Shown: positions 51,452 through 58,462 of the stretch, piece by piece
Position numbering within the stretch: the first letter of the stretch is position 1
Layout: each line of letters opens with the position of its first letter
DNA from: DATEPR01 sp036491115
GTDB lineage: Bacteria; Actinomycetota; Actinomycetes; Mycobacteriales; Pseudonocardiaceae
Assembly (NCBI GenBank): GCA_036491115.1
Contig: DASXCQ010000093.1
Coordinates: 25,459-89,458 of the forward strand
Length of the DNA stretch: 64,000 bases
Direction of reading: 5' to 3'
The notes under the pieces: generated by a model
Told to the model about the DNA's origin: nothing
The model's input: the letters and a program-made list of their open reading frames with translations, nothing else
Database searches by the model: none
Made by a program: the position numbers and the translations under genes

Positions 51452-52216
51452 ATGGCCGTGGAATTGTACGCGCTCCCGCTCGGTGACTGCTCGTGCCCGT
51501 TCGAGGTGGTCGCGCCAGGACTGCACGACGGCATGTGGACGAACATCCCCGTGTCCGGCTACCTGATCCGGCTGCCCGGTGACCAACTGGCCCTTGTGGA
51601 CACCGGAATGAACCGGCTGCACGTGGAGGACCCCGACCTGACCTGGCGGGGCACCCGCGCCGCCGACTCGCTGAAACCGGTGATGCGGCCCGAGGACAGC
51701 CTGCTGTTCCGCCTGGCGCAGTTGGACATCGCGCCGCAGGACATCGACTACGTGATCAACACGCACCTGCATTTCGACCACGCCGGCAACAACGACCTGC
51801 TCGGCGGCGCCACGTTCTTCGTGCAGCGCGACCAGTACGAGCTGGCCAAGGACAACCCGTCCTACCCCAACCAGTACTGGAACCTGCCCGCGCTGAGCTA
51901 CGAACTGGTGGACGGCGAGCAGACCGTCTTCGACGACGTCCGGGTGATCCCGACGCCCGGCCACACCGTCGGCCACCAGTCGGTGCTGCTGCGCCTGCCC
52001 GAGACCGGTGCCGTGATCATCTGCGGTGACGCCGTCTACTGCCAGGAGAACTACGACCACGACACCTGGGAGAGCCAGGCCGATCCGGTCACCGCGCGGG
52101 CCAGCGCGCTCAAGCTGCGGGCCATGGCGGACAACGAGCAGGCGCGGATGTTCTACGGCCACGACAGGGAACAGGCCCACTCGATGCGCTGGGCCCCGGC
52201 CGATTCGTACCGCTAA
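51452..52216 (+). CDS. N-acyl homoserine lactonase-family metallo-hydrolase
   Basis: A 254-residue metallo-beta-lactamase-fold hydrolase of the AHL-lactonase (AiiA/AttM-like) group. The dinuclear zinc motif is T-H-L-H-F-D-H-A-G-N (about residue 107-116), followed by P-G-H-T-V-G-H, C-G-D-A-V-Y and Y-G-H-D-R. ATG 51452 is preceded by a TACGCT-like box and no clear ribosome binding site. Whether it degrades acyl-homoserine lactones or another lactone is not determined by sequence. Confidence 0.87.
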   Translation: MAVELYALPLGDCSCPFEVVAPGLHDGMWTNIPVSGYLIRLPGDQLALVDTGMNRLHVEDPDLTWRGTRAADSLKPVMRPEDSLLFRLAQLDIAPQDIDYVINTHLHFDHAGNNDLLGGATFFVQRDQYELAKDNPSYPNQYWNLPALSYELVDGEQTVFDDVRVIPTPGHTVGHQSVLLRLPETGAVIICGDAVYCQENYDHDTWESQADPVTARASALKLRAMADNEQARMFYGHDREQAHSMRWAPADSYR

Positions 52217-52836
52217 CAGCCCAGGACGGTGAACGCCTGGCGCAGCAGTTCGGGCAGCGTCGGGCGGTCCTGCACCCCCGTGGTGCGCAGCCGCCAGTCC
52301 CAGATGAAGGCGCTGCGGCACGCGGCGACGGCTGTCCTGGCCACGATCTCGGCCAGGTAGTCGGTGGACACGACGGTGTCCGGGGGGCACGACTCCAACC
52401 GGGCGCGTACCGCGTCGGCGAGGCCGGCCTCGAACTTGAGCAGCAGGCCGGGCGCCGACCGGCGCATCCTGGGCGCGGGCGGGCCGTCGGTGAACAGCCA
52501 CAGCGGCATCGGCCGCCGCACGTCGATGGTGGCCGCGACCTTGCTCAGCTCCAGGAGCGCCTCGCGGACGGCGGTCAGCGGCGGTTCGGCGGCCGGCCGG
52601 TGCACGATCGCGGCGGCGACCACCGGCAGCCAGTCCAGCGTCTGGTCGGCGACCAGGTCTTCCTTGCTCTCGAAGTAGCGGAAGAAGGTCCGCTCGGTGA
52701 CGCCCGCCGCGGCCGCGATGTCCCGGACGGTCGTGTGCTCGTAGCCCTGGTCGGCGAACAGTTGGGTGGCGGCCTGCTGCAGTGCGTGCCGGGTCGCCTG
52801 CTTGCTCGCCTCCCGCCGACCGGTCTGATGAGTCAC
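52213..52836 (-). CDS. TetR-family transcriptional regulator
   Basis: A 207-residue TetR/AcrR repressor with the N-terminal helix-turn-helix TTVRDIAAAAGVTERTFFRY (about residues 35-54) and an unassigned ligand domain. GTG 52836. It overlaps the convergent lactonase-like gene by four bases. Its targets are unknown. Confidence 0.88.
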   Translation of the reverse strand: MTHQTGRREASKQATRHALQQAATQLFADQGYEHTTVRDIAAAAGVTERTFFRYFESKEDLVADQTLDWLPVVAAAIVHRPAAEPPLTAVREALLELSKVAATIDVRRPMPLWLFTDGPPAPRMRRSAPGLLLKFEAGLADAVRARLESCPPDTVVSTDYLAEIVARTAVAACRSAFIWDWRLRTTGVQDRPTLPELLRQAFTVLGC

Positions 52837-52882
52837 GGTCGCATCGTGCCATGGCTGCCCGGGGGCGGCATGTCGCCTGTCG

Positions 52883-53251
52883 TCAGCCGGCGAAGGAGTG
52901 GACGACGGCGTAGCCGACCAGGGCCGCGCCGAGTCCGGCGACGACGCTGACCACGATGTTGACCACGGCGTAGAAGTACGTCCGCTGCTCGACCAGCCGG
53001 AACGTCTCGTAGCTGAACGTGCTGTATGTGGTCAGGGCTCCGCAGAAGCCCGTGCCGACCAGCGCGAGCCACGGCGCCGGCAGGGACAGGCCGGCGCCGG
53101 ACAGGCCGCCGAGCACCAGGCAGCCCGCCACGTTGACGGTCAGCGTGCCCCACGGGAACACCGTGTCGTGCTTGATCTGCATCGCCCGGTCGGTGAGGTA
53201 GCGCAGCGGGGCGCCGACCAGGGCACCGGCGAAGACCAGGACCAGCGTCAT
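52883..53251 (-). CDS. crcB: fluoride ion channel CrcB/Fluc (second copy)
   Basis: A 122-residue four-helix membrane protein of the Fluc/CrcB family. G-A-L-V-G-A-P-L-R-Y near the N-terminus, F-P-W-G-T-L-T-V-N-V-A-G-C in helix 2 and G-F-C-G-A-L-T-T-Y-S-T-F-S-Y-E in helix 3 are family blocks, the last with the pore Phe/Thr/Ser residues. Its ATG at 53251 overlaps the stop of the first copy (ATGA). Paired genes usually form a heterodimeric fluoride exporter. Confidence 0.92.
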   Translation of the reverse strand: MTLVLVFAGALVGAPLRYLTDRAMQIKHDTVFPWGTLTVNVAGCLVLGGLSGAGLSLPAPWLALVGTGFCGALTTYSTFSYETFRLVEQRTYFYAVVNIVVSVVAGLGAALVGYAVVHSFAG

Positions 53252-53703
53252 GCCGGCCTCGCGGTGATCACCCTGGTCAGCCACACGCCCGCGAGCACGG
53301 CCAGCAGCGCGCACAGCAGTGTGCCGAACAGGTAGAGCAGCGCCGTGCCGGCCGAACCGGGGGTGAGCAGGGCACGGGTCTCGTTGGCGTACGTGGAGAA
53401 CGTGGTGAATCCGCCGAGCACGCCCACCCCGAGGAACGGCCGGACCAGCCGGTGCGCCGACCACACCTCGCTGATCAGCACCATCAGCACGCCGATCAGG
53501 AAGCAGCCCAGGACGTTGATCGCGAACGTGCCCCAGGGGAACTCGCCGGGCCGGGTGGGCAGCAGCCGGCCGACGCCGTAGCGGGCGATCGAGCCGAGAC
53601 CGCCGCCGACGGCGATCACCGCGAGTGCGGCGCCGTGGGTGCGGATGAGCTGGGTTCGTCGGGTCCTGACCCGGACCACGCCGGGCTCGACACGGGTCAT
53701 CAC
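53248..53703 (-). CDS. crcB: fluoride ion channel CrcB/Fluc (first copy)
   Basis: A 151-residue CrcB protein with a longer basic N-terminus than its partner. It has G-G-G-L-G-S-I-A-R-Y, F-P-W-G-T-F-A-I-N-V-L-G-C and G-G-F-T-T-F-S-T-Y-A-N-E. The start at 53703 follows AGGAGG, and a fluoride riboswitch precedes it by 36 bases. It exports fluoride across the cytoplasmic membrane with its partner. Confidence 0.93.
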   Translation of the reverse strand: MMTRVEPGVVRVRTRRTQLIRTHGAALAVIAVGGGLGSIARYGVGRLLPTRPGEFPWGTFAINVLGCFLIGVLMVLISEVWSAHRLVRPFLGVGVLGGFTTFSTYANETRALLTPGSAGTALLYLFGTLLCALLAVLAGVWLTRVITARPA

Positions 53704-53738
53704 TGCCTCCTACTCGGGTCCGGGCTCGGACCGAAGCA

Positions 53739-53802
53739 GGGACTGTCGGCGGTGACCACACCGCGGTTTCCCCTGGACGAGGATGGCGAGCCCCACCGCC
53801 AC
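53739..53802 (-). ncRNA. fluoride riboswitch (crcB motif)
   Basis: Minus-strand leader of the crcB pair. P1 is GTGGCG/CGCCAT (53802-53797 with 53788-53783) enclosing an 8-base loop GTGGGGCT. A small extra hairpin follows, then AAAC-C, then P3 GCGGTG/CACCGC (53764-53759 with 53754-53749) with a TGGT loop. The segment CGAC-AGTCCC (53748-53739) follows, and its AGTCCC can pair with GGGGCT of the P1 loop (53794-53789), forming the characteristic pseudoknot. Layout and loop sizes match the fluoride aptamer as I recall it. A GGTCCG/CGGACC hairpin between the aptamer and the ribosome binding site may be the expression platform. Confidence 0.75.
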
Positions 53803-53910
53803 GATCGATTCAGCGTAACCCGGCGCCCCGGCCCGGCCGACCGAAGGTGCGCCGGATCATGCCGTGGACACCGGCCCCCCGCGATCGCCGGCCGAGCCGG
53901 GCGCTAAGCT

Positions 53911-53926
53911 TCTACACCGCTGTAGA
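53911..53926. promoter_or_regulatory. TCTACACCGCTGTAGA palindrome
   Basis: Perfect 6-base arms TCTACA and TGTAGA with a 4-base centre, 18 bases upstream of the GTG of the COG4705-like membrane gene. It shares the CTACA-N4-TGTAG core with the site before uppP (38810-38823). Confidence 0.55.
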
Positions 53927-53943
53927 TGACTTGGAGGACGTCC

Positions 53944-54735
53944 GTGCTGCCCGACCAGCGATTCACCGGCCAGTTGGCGCCGCCCGCCGCCGTCCGGGTC
54001 CCCGAGATCACGGCGTACTTCTGGATCGTCAAGGGCCTGTCCACCGCGCTCGGTGAGTCCACATCGGACTACCTGGTGCGGGTGATCGGCCCGGTGCCGG
54101 CCGTGGCCGCCGGATTCGTCGCGTTCGCCGTGGCGCTGGTCGTCCAGTTCACCCGGCGTCGCTACCGGGCGTGGAGCTACTGGTTCGCGGTCGTCATGGT
54201 CGGCATCTTCGGCACGATGGCGGCGGACGTCCTGCACGTCGGGTTCGGCGTCCCGTACGTGCTGTCCGCGGCCCTCTACGCCGTGCTGCTCGCCGCCGTG
54301 TTCTGGTCGTGGGCGCGCACCGAGCGGACCCTGTCCGTGCACAGCGTCGACACGCCCCGCCGCGAGGCGTTCTACTGGGCCGCCGTGGTGGCGACCTTCG
54401 CCCTGGGCACGGCGGCCGGCGACCTCACCGCCGTCACGCTGCACCTGGGCTACTTCGGGTCCGTGGTGCTGTTCGCGGTGGCCATCCTGGTGCCGGCCGC
54501 CGGTTACCGGTGGCTGCGCTGGAACTCGATCTTCTCGTTCTGGTTGGCCTACGTCCTCACCCGGCCACTGGGCGCGTCGGTAGCCGACTGGCTGGGCAAG
54601 CCGCGCTCCGCCACCGGGCTGGGCATCGGCGACGGGCCGGTCAGCCTGGTGCTGGCGCTGCTCATCGCCGTGCTGGTCGGCTACCTGGCGGTCAGCCGGG
54701 CGGACGTGTCAGCGGATCCGGACCGTCACGCCTGA
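53944..54735 (+). CDS. COG4705-like multi-helix membrane protein
   Basis: A 263-residue integral membrane protein with about eight helices. Family-like segments are P-E-I-T-A-Y-F-W-I-V-K-G-L-S-T-A-L-G-E-S-T-S-D-Y-L, T-L-G-T-A-A-G-D-like F-A-L-G-T-A-A-G-D-L and L-T-R-P-L-G-A-S-V-A-D-W. It belongs to an uncharacterised membrane-anchored family. GTG 53944 is preferred because GGAGG lies six bases upstream; an ATG at 53926 lies in the palindrome. It overlaps the convergent selD by 27 bases. Confidence 0.83.
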   Translation: MLPDQRFTGQLAPPAAVRVPEITAYFWIVKGLSTALGESTSDYLVRVIGPVPAVAAGFVAFAVALVVQFTRRRYRAWSYWFAVVMVGIFGTMAADVLHVGFGVPYVLSAALYAVLLAAVFWSWARTERTLSVHSVDTPRREAFYWAAVVATFALGTAAGDLTAVTLHLGYFGSVVLFAVAILVPAAGYRWLRWNSIFSFWLAYVLTRPLGASVADWLGKPRSATGLGIGDGPVSLVLALLIAVLVGYLAVSRADVSADPDRHA

Positions 54736-55716
54736 CTCGGCGGGCACCAGCTCGCCGATCACCGTCCCGCCGGGGACCTCCCCCGCGATCAGCAGGCCGC
54801 CGGAGGTCTGGGCGTCGGCCAGCAGCAGCAGTTCCAGCTCGCTCGCGGCGCCGGCGTCGAGGTGCGGGCGAACCCAGTCCAGGTTGCGCCGGGTGCCGCC
54901 GGAGATGTAGCCCTCGGCCGCCGACCGGCGGGCGCCCTCCAGGTAGGGCACGGCGGCCGCGTCCACGATCGCGGTGACGCCGCTGGCCTTCGCCATCTTG
55001 TGCAGGTGGCCGAGCAGGCCGAACCCGGTCACGTCGGTGGCGGCGCGCACGCCCGCGGCCACGGCGGCTTCGGCCGCGGCCCGGTTGAGCGTGGTCATCG
55101 ACTCGACCGCGGCGGCGAACACGTCGCCGGTCTGCTTGTGCCGGTTGTTCAGGACGCCGACGCCGAGCGGCTTGGTCAGGGTCAGCGGCAGACCGGGCCG
55201 TGCGGCGTCGTTGCGCAGCAGGCGATCCGGGTCGGCGGTGCCGGTGACGGCCAGGCCGTACTTGGGTTCCGGGTCGTCGATCGAGTGCCCGCCTGCCAGG
55301 TGGCAGCGGGCCTGGGCCGCGACGTCGAACCCGCCGCGCAGCACCTCGCCGGCCAGCTCCATCGGCAGCACGTCCCTGGGCCAGCCCAGCAGGTTCACCG
55401 CCAGCAGCGGCACACCGCCCATCGCGTAGATGTCGGACAGCGCGTTGGCCGCGGCGATCCGGCCCCAGTCGTACGCGTCGTCCACCACCGGGGTGAAGAA
55501 GTCCGTTGTGGACAGTATCGCGGTGCGGGCGTCGAGCCGGACGGCGGCCGCGTCGTCACCGGTGTCCAGGCCGACGAGCAGTTCCGCGTCGCCAACCGGT
55601 CCCGTCGGGCGCACCGACGCCACCATCCGCTCGAGTTCGCCTGGCGGAATTTTGCAGGCACAGCCCCCGCCCTTGGCGTACTGGGTGAGTCGGTGGGTCG
55701 TCTCCGGTGCGGCCAT
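54709..55716 (-). CDS. selD: selenide, water dikinase
   Basis: A 335-residue SelD, which makes selenophosphate from selenide and ATP. The N-terminal active-site segment is K-G-G-G-C-A-C-K-I-P-P, with Cys where some organisms have Sec. Further blocks are D-D-A-A-A-V, T-T-D-F-F-T-P-V-V-D-D-A-Y-D-W-G and L-T-K-P-L-G-V-G-V-L. ATG 55716 is preferred over GTG 55722, because GAGGAG lies just upstream of the former. It is divergent from tRNA-Sec and selB. The 3' end overlaps the convergent membrane gene. Confidence 0.93.
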   Translation of the reverse strand: MAAPETTHRLTQYAKGGGCACKIPPGELERMVASVRPTGPVGDAELLVGLDTGDDAAAVRLDARTAILSTTDFFTPVVDDAYDWGRIAAANALSDIYAMGGVPLLAVNLLGWPRDVLPMELAGEVLRGGFDVAAQARCHLAGGHSIDDPEPKYGLAVTGTADPDRLLRNDAARPGLPLTLTKPLGVGVLNNRHKQTGDVFAAAVESMTTLNRAAAEAAVAAGVRAATDVTGFGLLGHLHKMAKASGVTAIVDAAAVPYLEGARRSAAEGYISGGTRRNLDWVRPHLDAGAASELELLLLADAQTSGGLLIAGEVPGGTVIGELVPAESGVTVRIR

Positions 55717-55764
55717 CGGCACTCCTCGCTCTGGGTCACCTCAAGCCTACGACCTCGGCGTGGT

Positions 55765-55770
55765 TATGCT
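55765..55770 (+). promoter_or_regulatory. -10 element of the tRNA-Sec promoter
   Basis: TATGCT, seven bases upstream of the first base of the mature tRNA-Sec. No convincing -35 was seen. It lies in the 61-base gap between selD and tRNA-Sec. Confidence 0.4.
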
Positions 55771-55777
55771 CGCTGGC

Positions 55778-55873
55778 GGAGGCGTATGTGTTCCTGGTGG
55801 ACACCGCGGTCTTCAAAACCGACGTGGTCCGGTATCCGGATCAGGCAGGTTCGATTCCTGTCCGCCTCCGCCA
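55778..55873 (+). tRNA. selC: tRNA-Sec (anticodon TCA)
   Basis: A 96-base selenocysteine tRNA. The acceptor is GGAGGCG (55778-55784) paired with CGCCTCC (55863-55869), followed by G and an encoded CCA. The anticodon arm CGGT-CTTCAAA-ACCG has TCA at 55813-55815, there is a long variable arm, and the T arm is CAGG-TTCGATT-CCTG. TCA reads UGA codons. Location directly before selB and divergent from selD confirms identity. In actinomycetes the Sec tRNA is commonly linked to sel genes. Confidence 0.95.
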
Positions 55874-55891
55874 CCCGGTATGAGAGGCCGA

Positions 55892-57691
55892 ATGCACGTC
55901 ATCGCCACAGCTGGACATGTCGATCACGGCAAGTCGACGCTGGTGCGCGCGCTCACCGGCATGGAACCCGACCGGTGGAGCGAGGAACGCCGCCGTGGTA
56001 TGACGCTCGATCTCGGCTTCGTCTGGACCGAGCTGCCCGGCGCCGGCACGGTGGCGTTCGTCGACGTGCCCGGCCACGAGCGATTCGTCACGACGATGCT
56101 GGCCGGCGTCGGTCCGGTGCCCGCCGTGCTGGTCGTGGTGGCCGCCGACGAGGGCTGGCGCGCCCAGACCGCCGAGCACGTGGGCATCCTCAGTTCGCTG
56201 GACGTGCGGCACGGGCTGCTCGTGGTCACCCGCGCCGACCTGGCCGATCCGGCGCCCGCGCTGGCCGACGCCCGCACGCGACTGGACCGAACCAGTCTGG
56301 CCGGATGCGAGTCGGTCGCGGTGAGCGTGGTCACCGGCGCCGGCATGGCCGAGTTGCGGGCCGCGCTGGTCCGCCTGGTGACCGGCCTGCCGCCCGCGCC
56401 GACCACGGGCAGGGTGCGGCTGTTCGTGGACCGGGCGTTCACCATCCGGGGCAGCGGCACGGTCGTCACCGGCACGCTCGCCGCCGGCACGCTGGCCCAG
56501 GGCGACCAGTTGCAGTTCACCCGCAGCGATGTACGCACCCGGATCCGCGGCCTGCACGCGCTGGGCAGCCCGGCCGAGTCGGTGTCGGCGGTCGCGCGGG
56601 TGGCGGTGAACCTGCGGGGCGTGCCGGTCGACGAGATCACCAGGGGCGACGCGCTGGTCACGCCGGACGCGTGGGTGCTCACCGACGAGGTCGACGTCCG
56701 GCTGCTGGACATCGGACCGGCCGATCTGCCCGGCGATCTGGTGCTGCACATCGGATCGGCCGCCGTGCCGTGCCGGATCCGGCCGCTCGGCGAGGACACC
56801 GGCCGGGTGCGGCTGGCGGCCCGGCAGCCGTTGCGGCCCGGCGACCGGGCGGTGTTGCGGGAACCGTCGAGCAGGCTGGCCACCGGCGCGGTGATCCTGG
56901 ATGTCGACCCGCCCGCGCTGCGCCGCCGGGGTGCCGCGCGGGCGCGAGCGACCGCACTGGCGGCGCGGGCCGACCGGCCCGACGTGGTGACCGAGGTGGC
57001 CAGGCGGGGCAGCGTGACGCGGGCCCGGCTGGCGGCGTTGGGCATCCTCGACGTGACGGAGCCGCTACCGACGGGCCTGCTGGCGTTCGGCGAGCACGTG
57101 GTGCACCCGGACCGGTGGCGGCACTGGCAGGCGGAGCTGGCCAGGGTGGTCGACCAGCACCACGCCACCGCGCCGCTGGAACCCGGCCTGCCGGCCAGGT
57201 CGGCGCAACACCTGCTGGGCGTGCCGGATCTCCGCCTGGTCGACGAGTTGGTGCGCGGGGCCGGCGGGAAGCTGGTGGGTCGGGACGGCAGGATCGCCCG
57301 CCCCGGCACCGGTCCGGCGTTCAGCGATGCGGTGCGGCAGGCGCTGGACGCGTTGCGCGAGCGTCTGGCCGCCGACCCGCTCGACGCCCCTGACGTGCCG
57401 GAACTGGCCGAGGCCGGCCTGACCACGAGCGTGCTCGCCGCCGCCGCGCGGTCCGGCCTGGTGCTCCGGCTGCCCGGTGACGTCGTCCTGCACCCGTCCG
57501 CCGCCGACGCCGCCGCAGCGGCTATCGCCGCGCTACCGCAGCCGTTCACACTGTCCGAAGCCAGGCAGGCGCTGGGCACGACACGCAGGATCGCCGTGCC
57601 GTTGCTGGAGTACCTGGACACCATCGGGCGCACGGTGCGCGTGGACGCGACCCGCAGGAGGGTCACCGACGTGCCGGCGGCGACGCGGTAG
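55892..57691 (+). CDS. selB: selenocysteine-specific elongation factor
   Basis: A 599-residue SelB GTPase that carries Sec-tRNA to UGA codons next to a SECIS hairpin. The P-loop is G-H-V-D-H-G-K-S (residues 9-16), followed by R-R-R-G-M-T-L-D-L-G-F and D-V-P-G-H-E-R-F-V and T-R-A-D. EF-Tu-like domains 2 and 3 follow, then C-terminal winged-helix repeats that bind SECIS. ATG 55892 begins the conserved MHVIATAGHVDHGKS block; ATG 55880 is an alternative. The gene starts 19 bases after tRNA-Sec and may share its transcript. Confidence 0.93.
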   Translation: MHVIATAGHVDHGKSTLVRALTGMEPDRWSEERRRGMTLDLGFVWTELPGAGTVAFVDVPGHERFVTTMLAGVGPVPAVLVVVAADEGWRAQTAEHVGILSSLDVRHGLLVVTRADLADPAPALADARTRLDRTSLAGCESVAVSVVTGAGMAELRAALVRLVTGLPPAPTTGRVRLFVDRAFTIRGSGTVVTGTLAAGTLAQGDQLQFTRSDVRTRIRGLHALGSPAESVSAVARVAVNLRGVPVDEITRGDALVTPDAWVLTDEVDVRLLDIGPADLPGDLVLHIGSAAVPCRIRPLGEDTGRVRLAARQPLRPGDRAVLREPSSRLATGAVILDVDPPALRRRGAARARATALAARADRPDVVTEVARRGSVTRARLAALGILDVTEPLPTGLLAFGEHVVHPDRWRHWQAELARVVDQHHATAPLEPGLPARSAQHLLGVPDLRLVDELVRGAGGKLVGRDGRIARPGTGPAFSDAVRQALDALRERLAADPLDAPDVPELAEAGLTTSVLAAAARSGLVLRLPGDVVLHPSAADAAAAAIAALPQPFTLSEARQALGTTRRIAVPLLEYLDTIGRTVRVDATRRRVTDVPAATR

Positions 57692-57766
57692 CAGGCGACC
57701 GCGACGGCCGCCAGTGGGTTGATCGCTGGGGCGGTCGGCCCTCACTTCCGATATATCGTGTACCAA

Positions 57767-57787
57767 GTACCGCTCCTTGGGCGGTAC
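57767..57787. promoter_or_regulatory. inverted repeat GTACCGC-N7-GCGGTAC in the GntR leader
   Basis: Perfect 7-base arms (57767-57773 and 57781-57787) just upstream of AAGGAGGG. A second perfect dyad, CGATATATCG (57749-57758), lies 8 bases further upstream. Together they look like promoter/operator elements of the GntR gene, compatible with autoregulation. Confidence 0.5.
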
Positions 57788-57799
57788 CAAGGAGGGTTC

Positions 57800-58462
57800 A
57801 TGGCGGCGAGAACATCGATGCTCATGACCACCGAGTCCCGCCCGGACGGCCTACAGGACTTCGTCGCGCGCAATCTCGTACGGGCCATCGCATCCGGTGA
57901 ACTGCCGCCCGGCGCCCGGCTGTCCCCCGCCAGGCTCGCCGGTGACCTCGGCGTCTCGCACATCCCGGTCCGCGAGGCGCTCGCCGCACTGGAAGCGGTC
58001 GGGCAGGTCAAACGCATTCCCCGCGTGGGATTCTTCGTCGCGGAAATGTCCACTGAGGACATCGAGGACATCTATCACTGGCGCCAGGTCCTGGAGGACG
58101 AGGCCCACCGGATCGCGCTCTCCCGGTTATCCGGCGAGGACCTGGACCACATGCGCGAGCTCAACACGGCCATGGCCGCCGCGGTCGACCACGGCGAGAC
58201 CTACGCCGAACTGGACCGGGCGTTTCATTTCGTCCCTTTCCAGCGGGCCGGTAGCGATCACCTGCTGCGGTTCATCACGCACCTGTGGGACGCAGCGGGC
58301 AGGTACCACGGCGTCGTGCTGGCGCGGGTCGACCGGTCCGTGCTGCAACAACACCACGACGCGCTGCTGCTGGCCTTCGACGCACGCGACGTGAACTCGG
58401 TCAACGCCCTGTTCGCCGCCCACCGCGGACACACGCTGGACGCGATCAGGCAGGTGTCCTGA
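57800..58462 (+). CDS. GntR-family (FCD domain) transcriptional regulator
   Basis: A 220-residue GntR/FadR-type regulator: N-terminal winged helix with L-S-P-A-R-L-A-G-D-L-G-V-S-H-I-P-V-R-E-A-L (about residues 40-60) and an FCD effector domain (about 85-210; candidate metal ligands D, H in E-L-D-R-A-F-H-F and H-R-G-H). ATG 57800 follows AAGGAGGG. It sits between selB and the convergent selA, overlapping the latter by 17 bases. Whether it controls selenium genes is unknown; nearby dyads point to autoregulation. Confidence 0.88.
   Translation: MAARTSMLMTTESRPDGLQDFVARNLVRAIASGELPPGARLSPARLAGDLGVSHIPVREALAALEAVGQVKRIPRVGFFVAEMSTEDIEDIYHWRQVLEDEAHRIALSRLSGEDLDHMRELNTAMAAAVDHGETYAELDRAFHFVPFQRAGSDHLLRFITHLWDAAGRYHGVVLARVDRSVLQQHHDALLLAFDARDVNSVNALFAAHRGHTLDAIRQVS

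Noticed and set aside
54709..55716. SelD itself as a selenoprotein
   Set aside because: The active-site position reads Cys (C-A-C-K) with no in-frame UGA.
55430..55891. Upstream extension of selB through the tRNA gene
   Set aside because: The frame is open but runs through tRNA-Sec and antisense to selD; SelB similarity begins at 55892.
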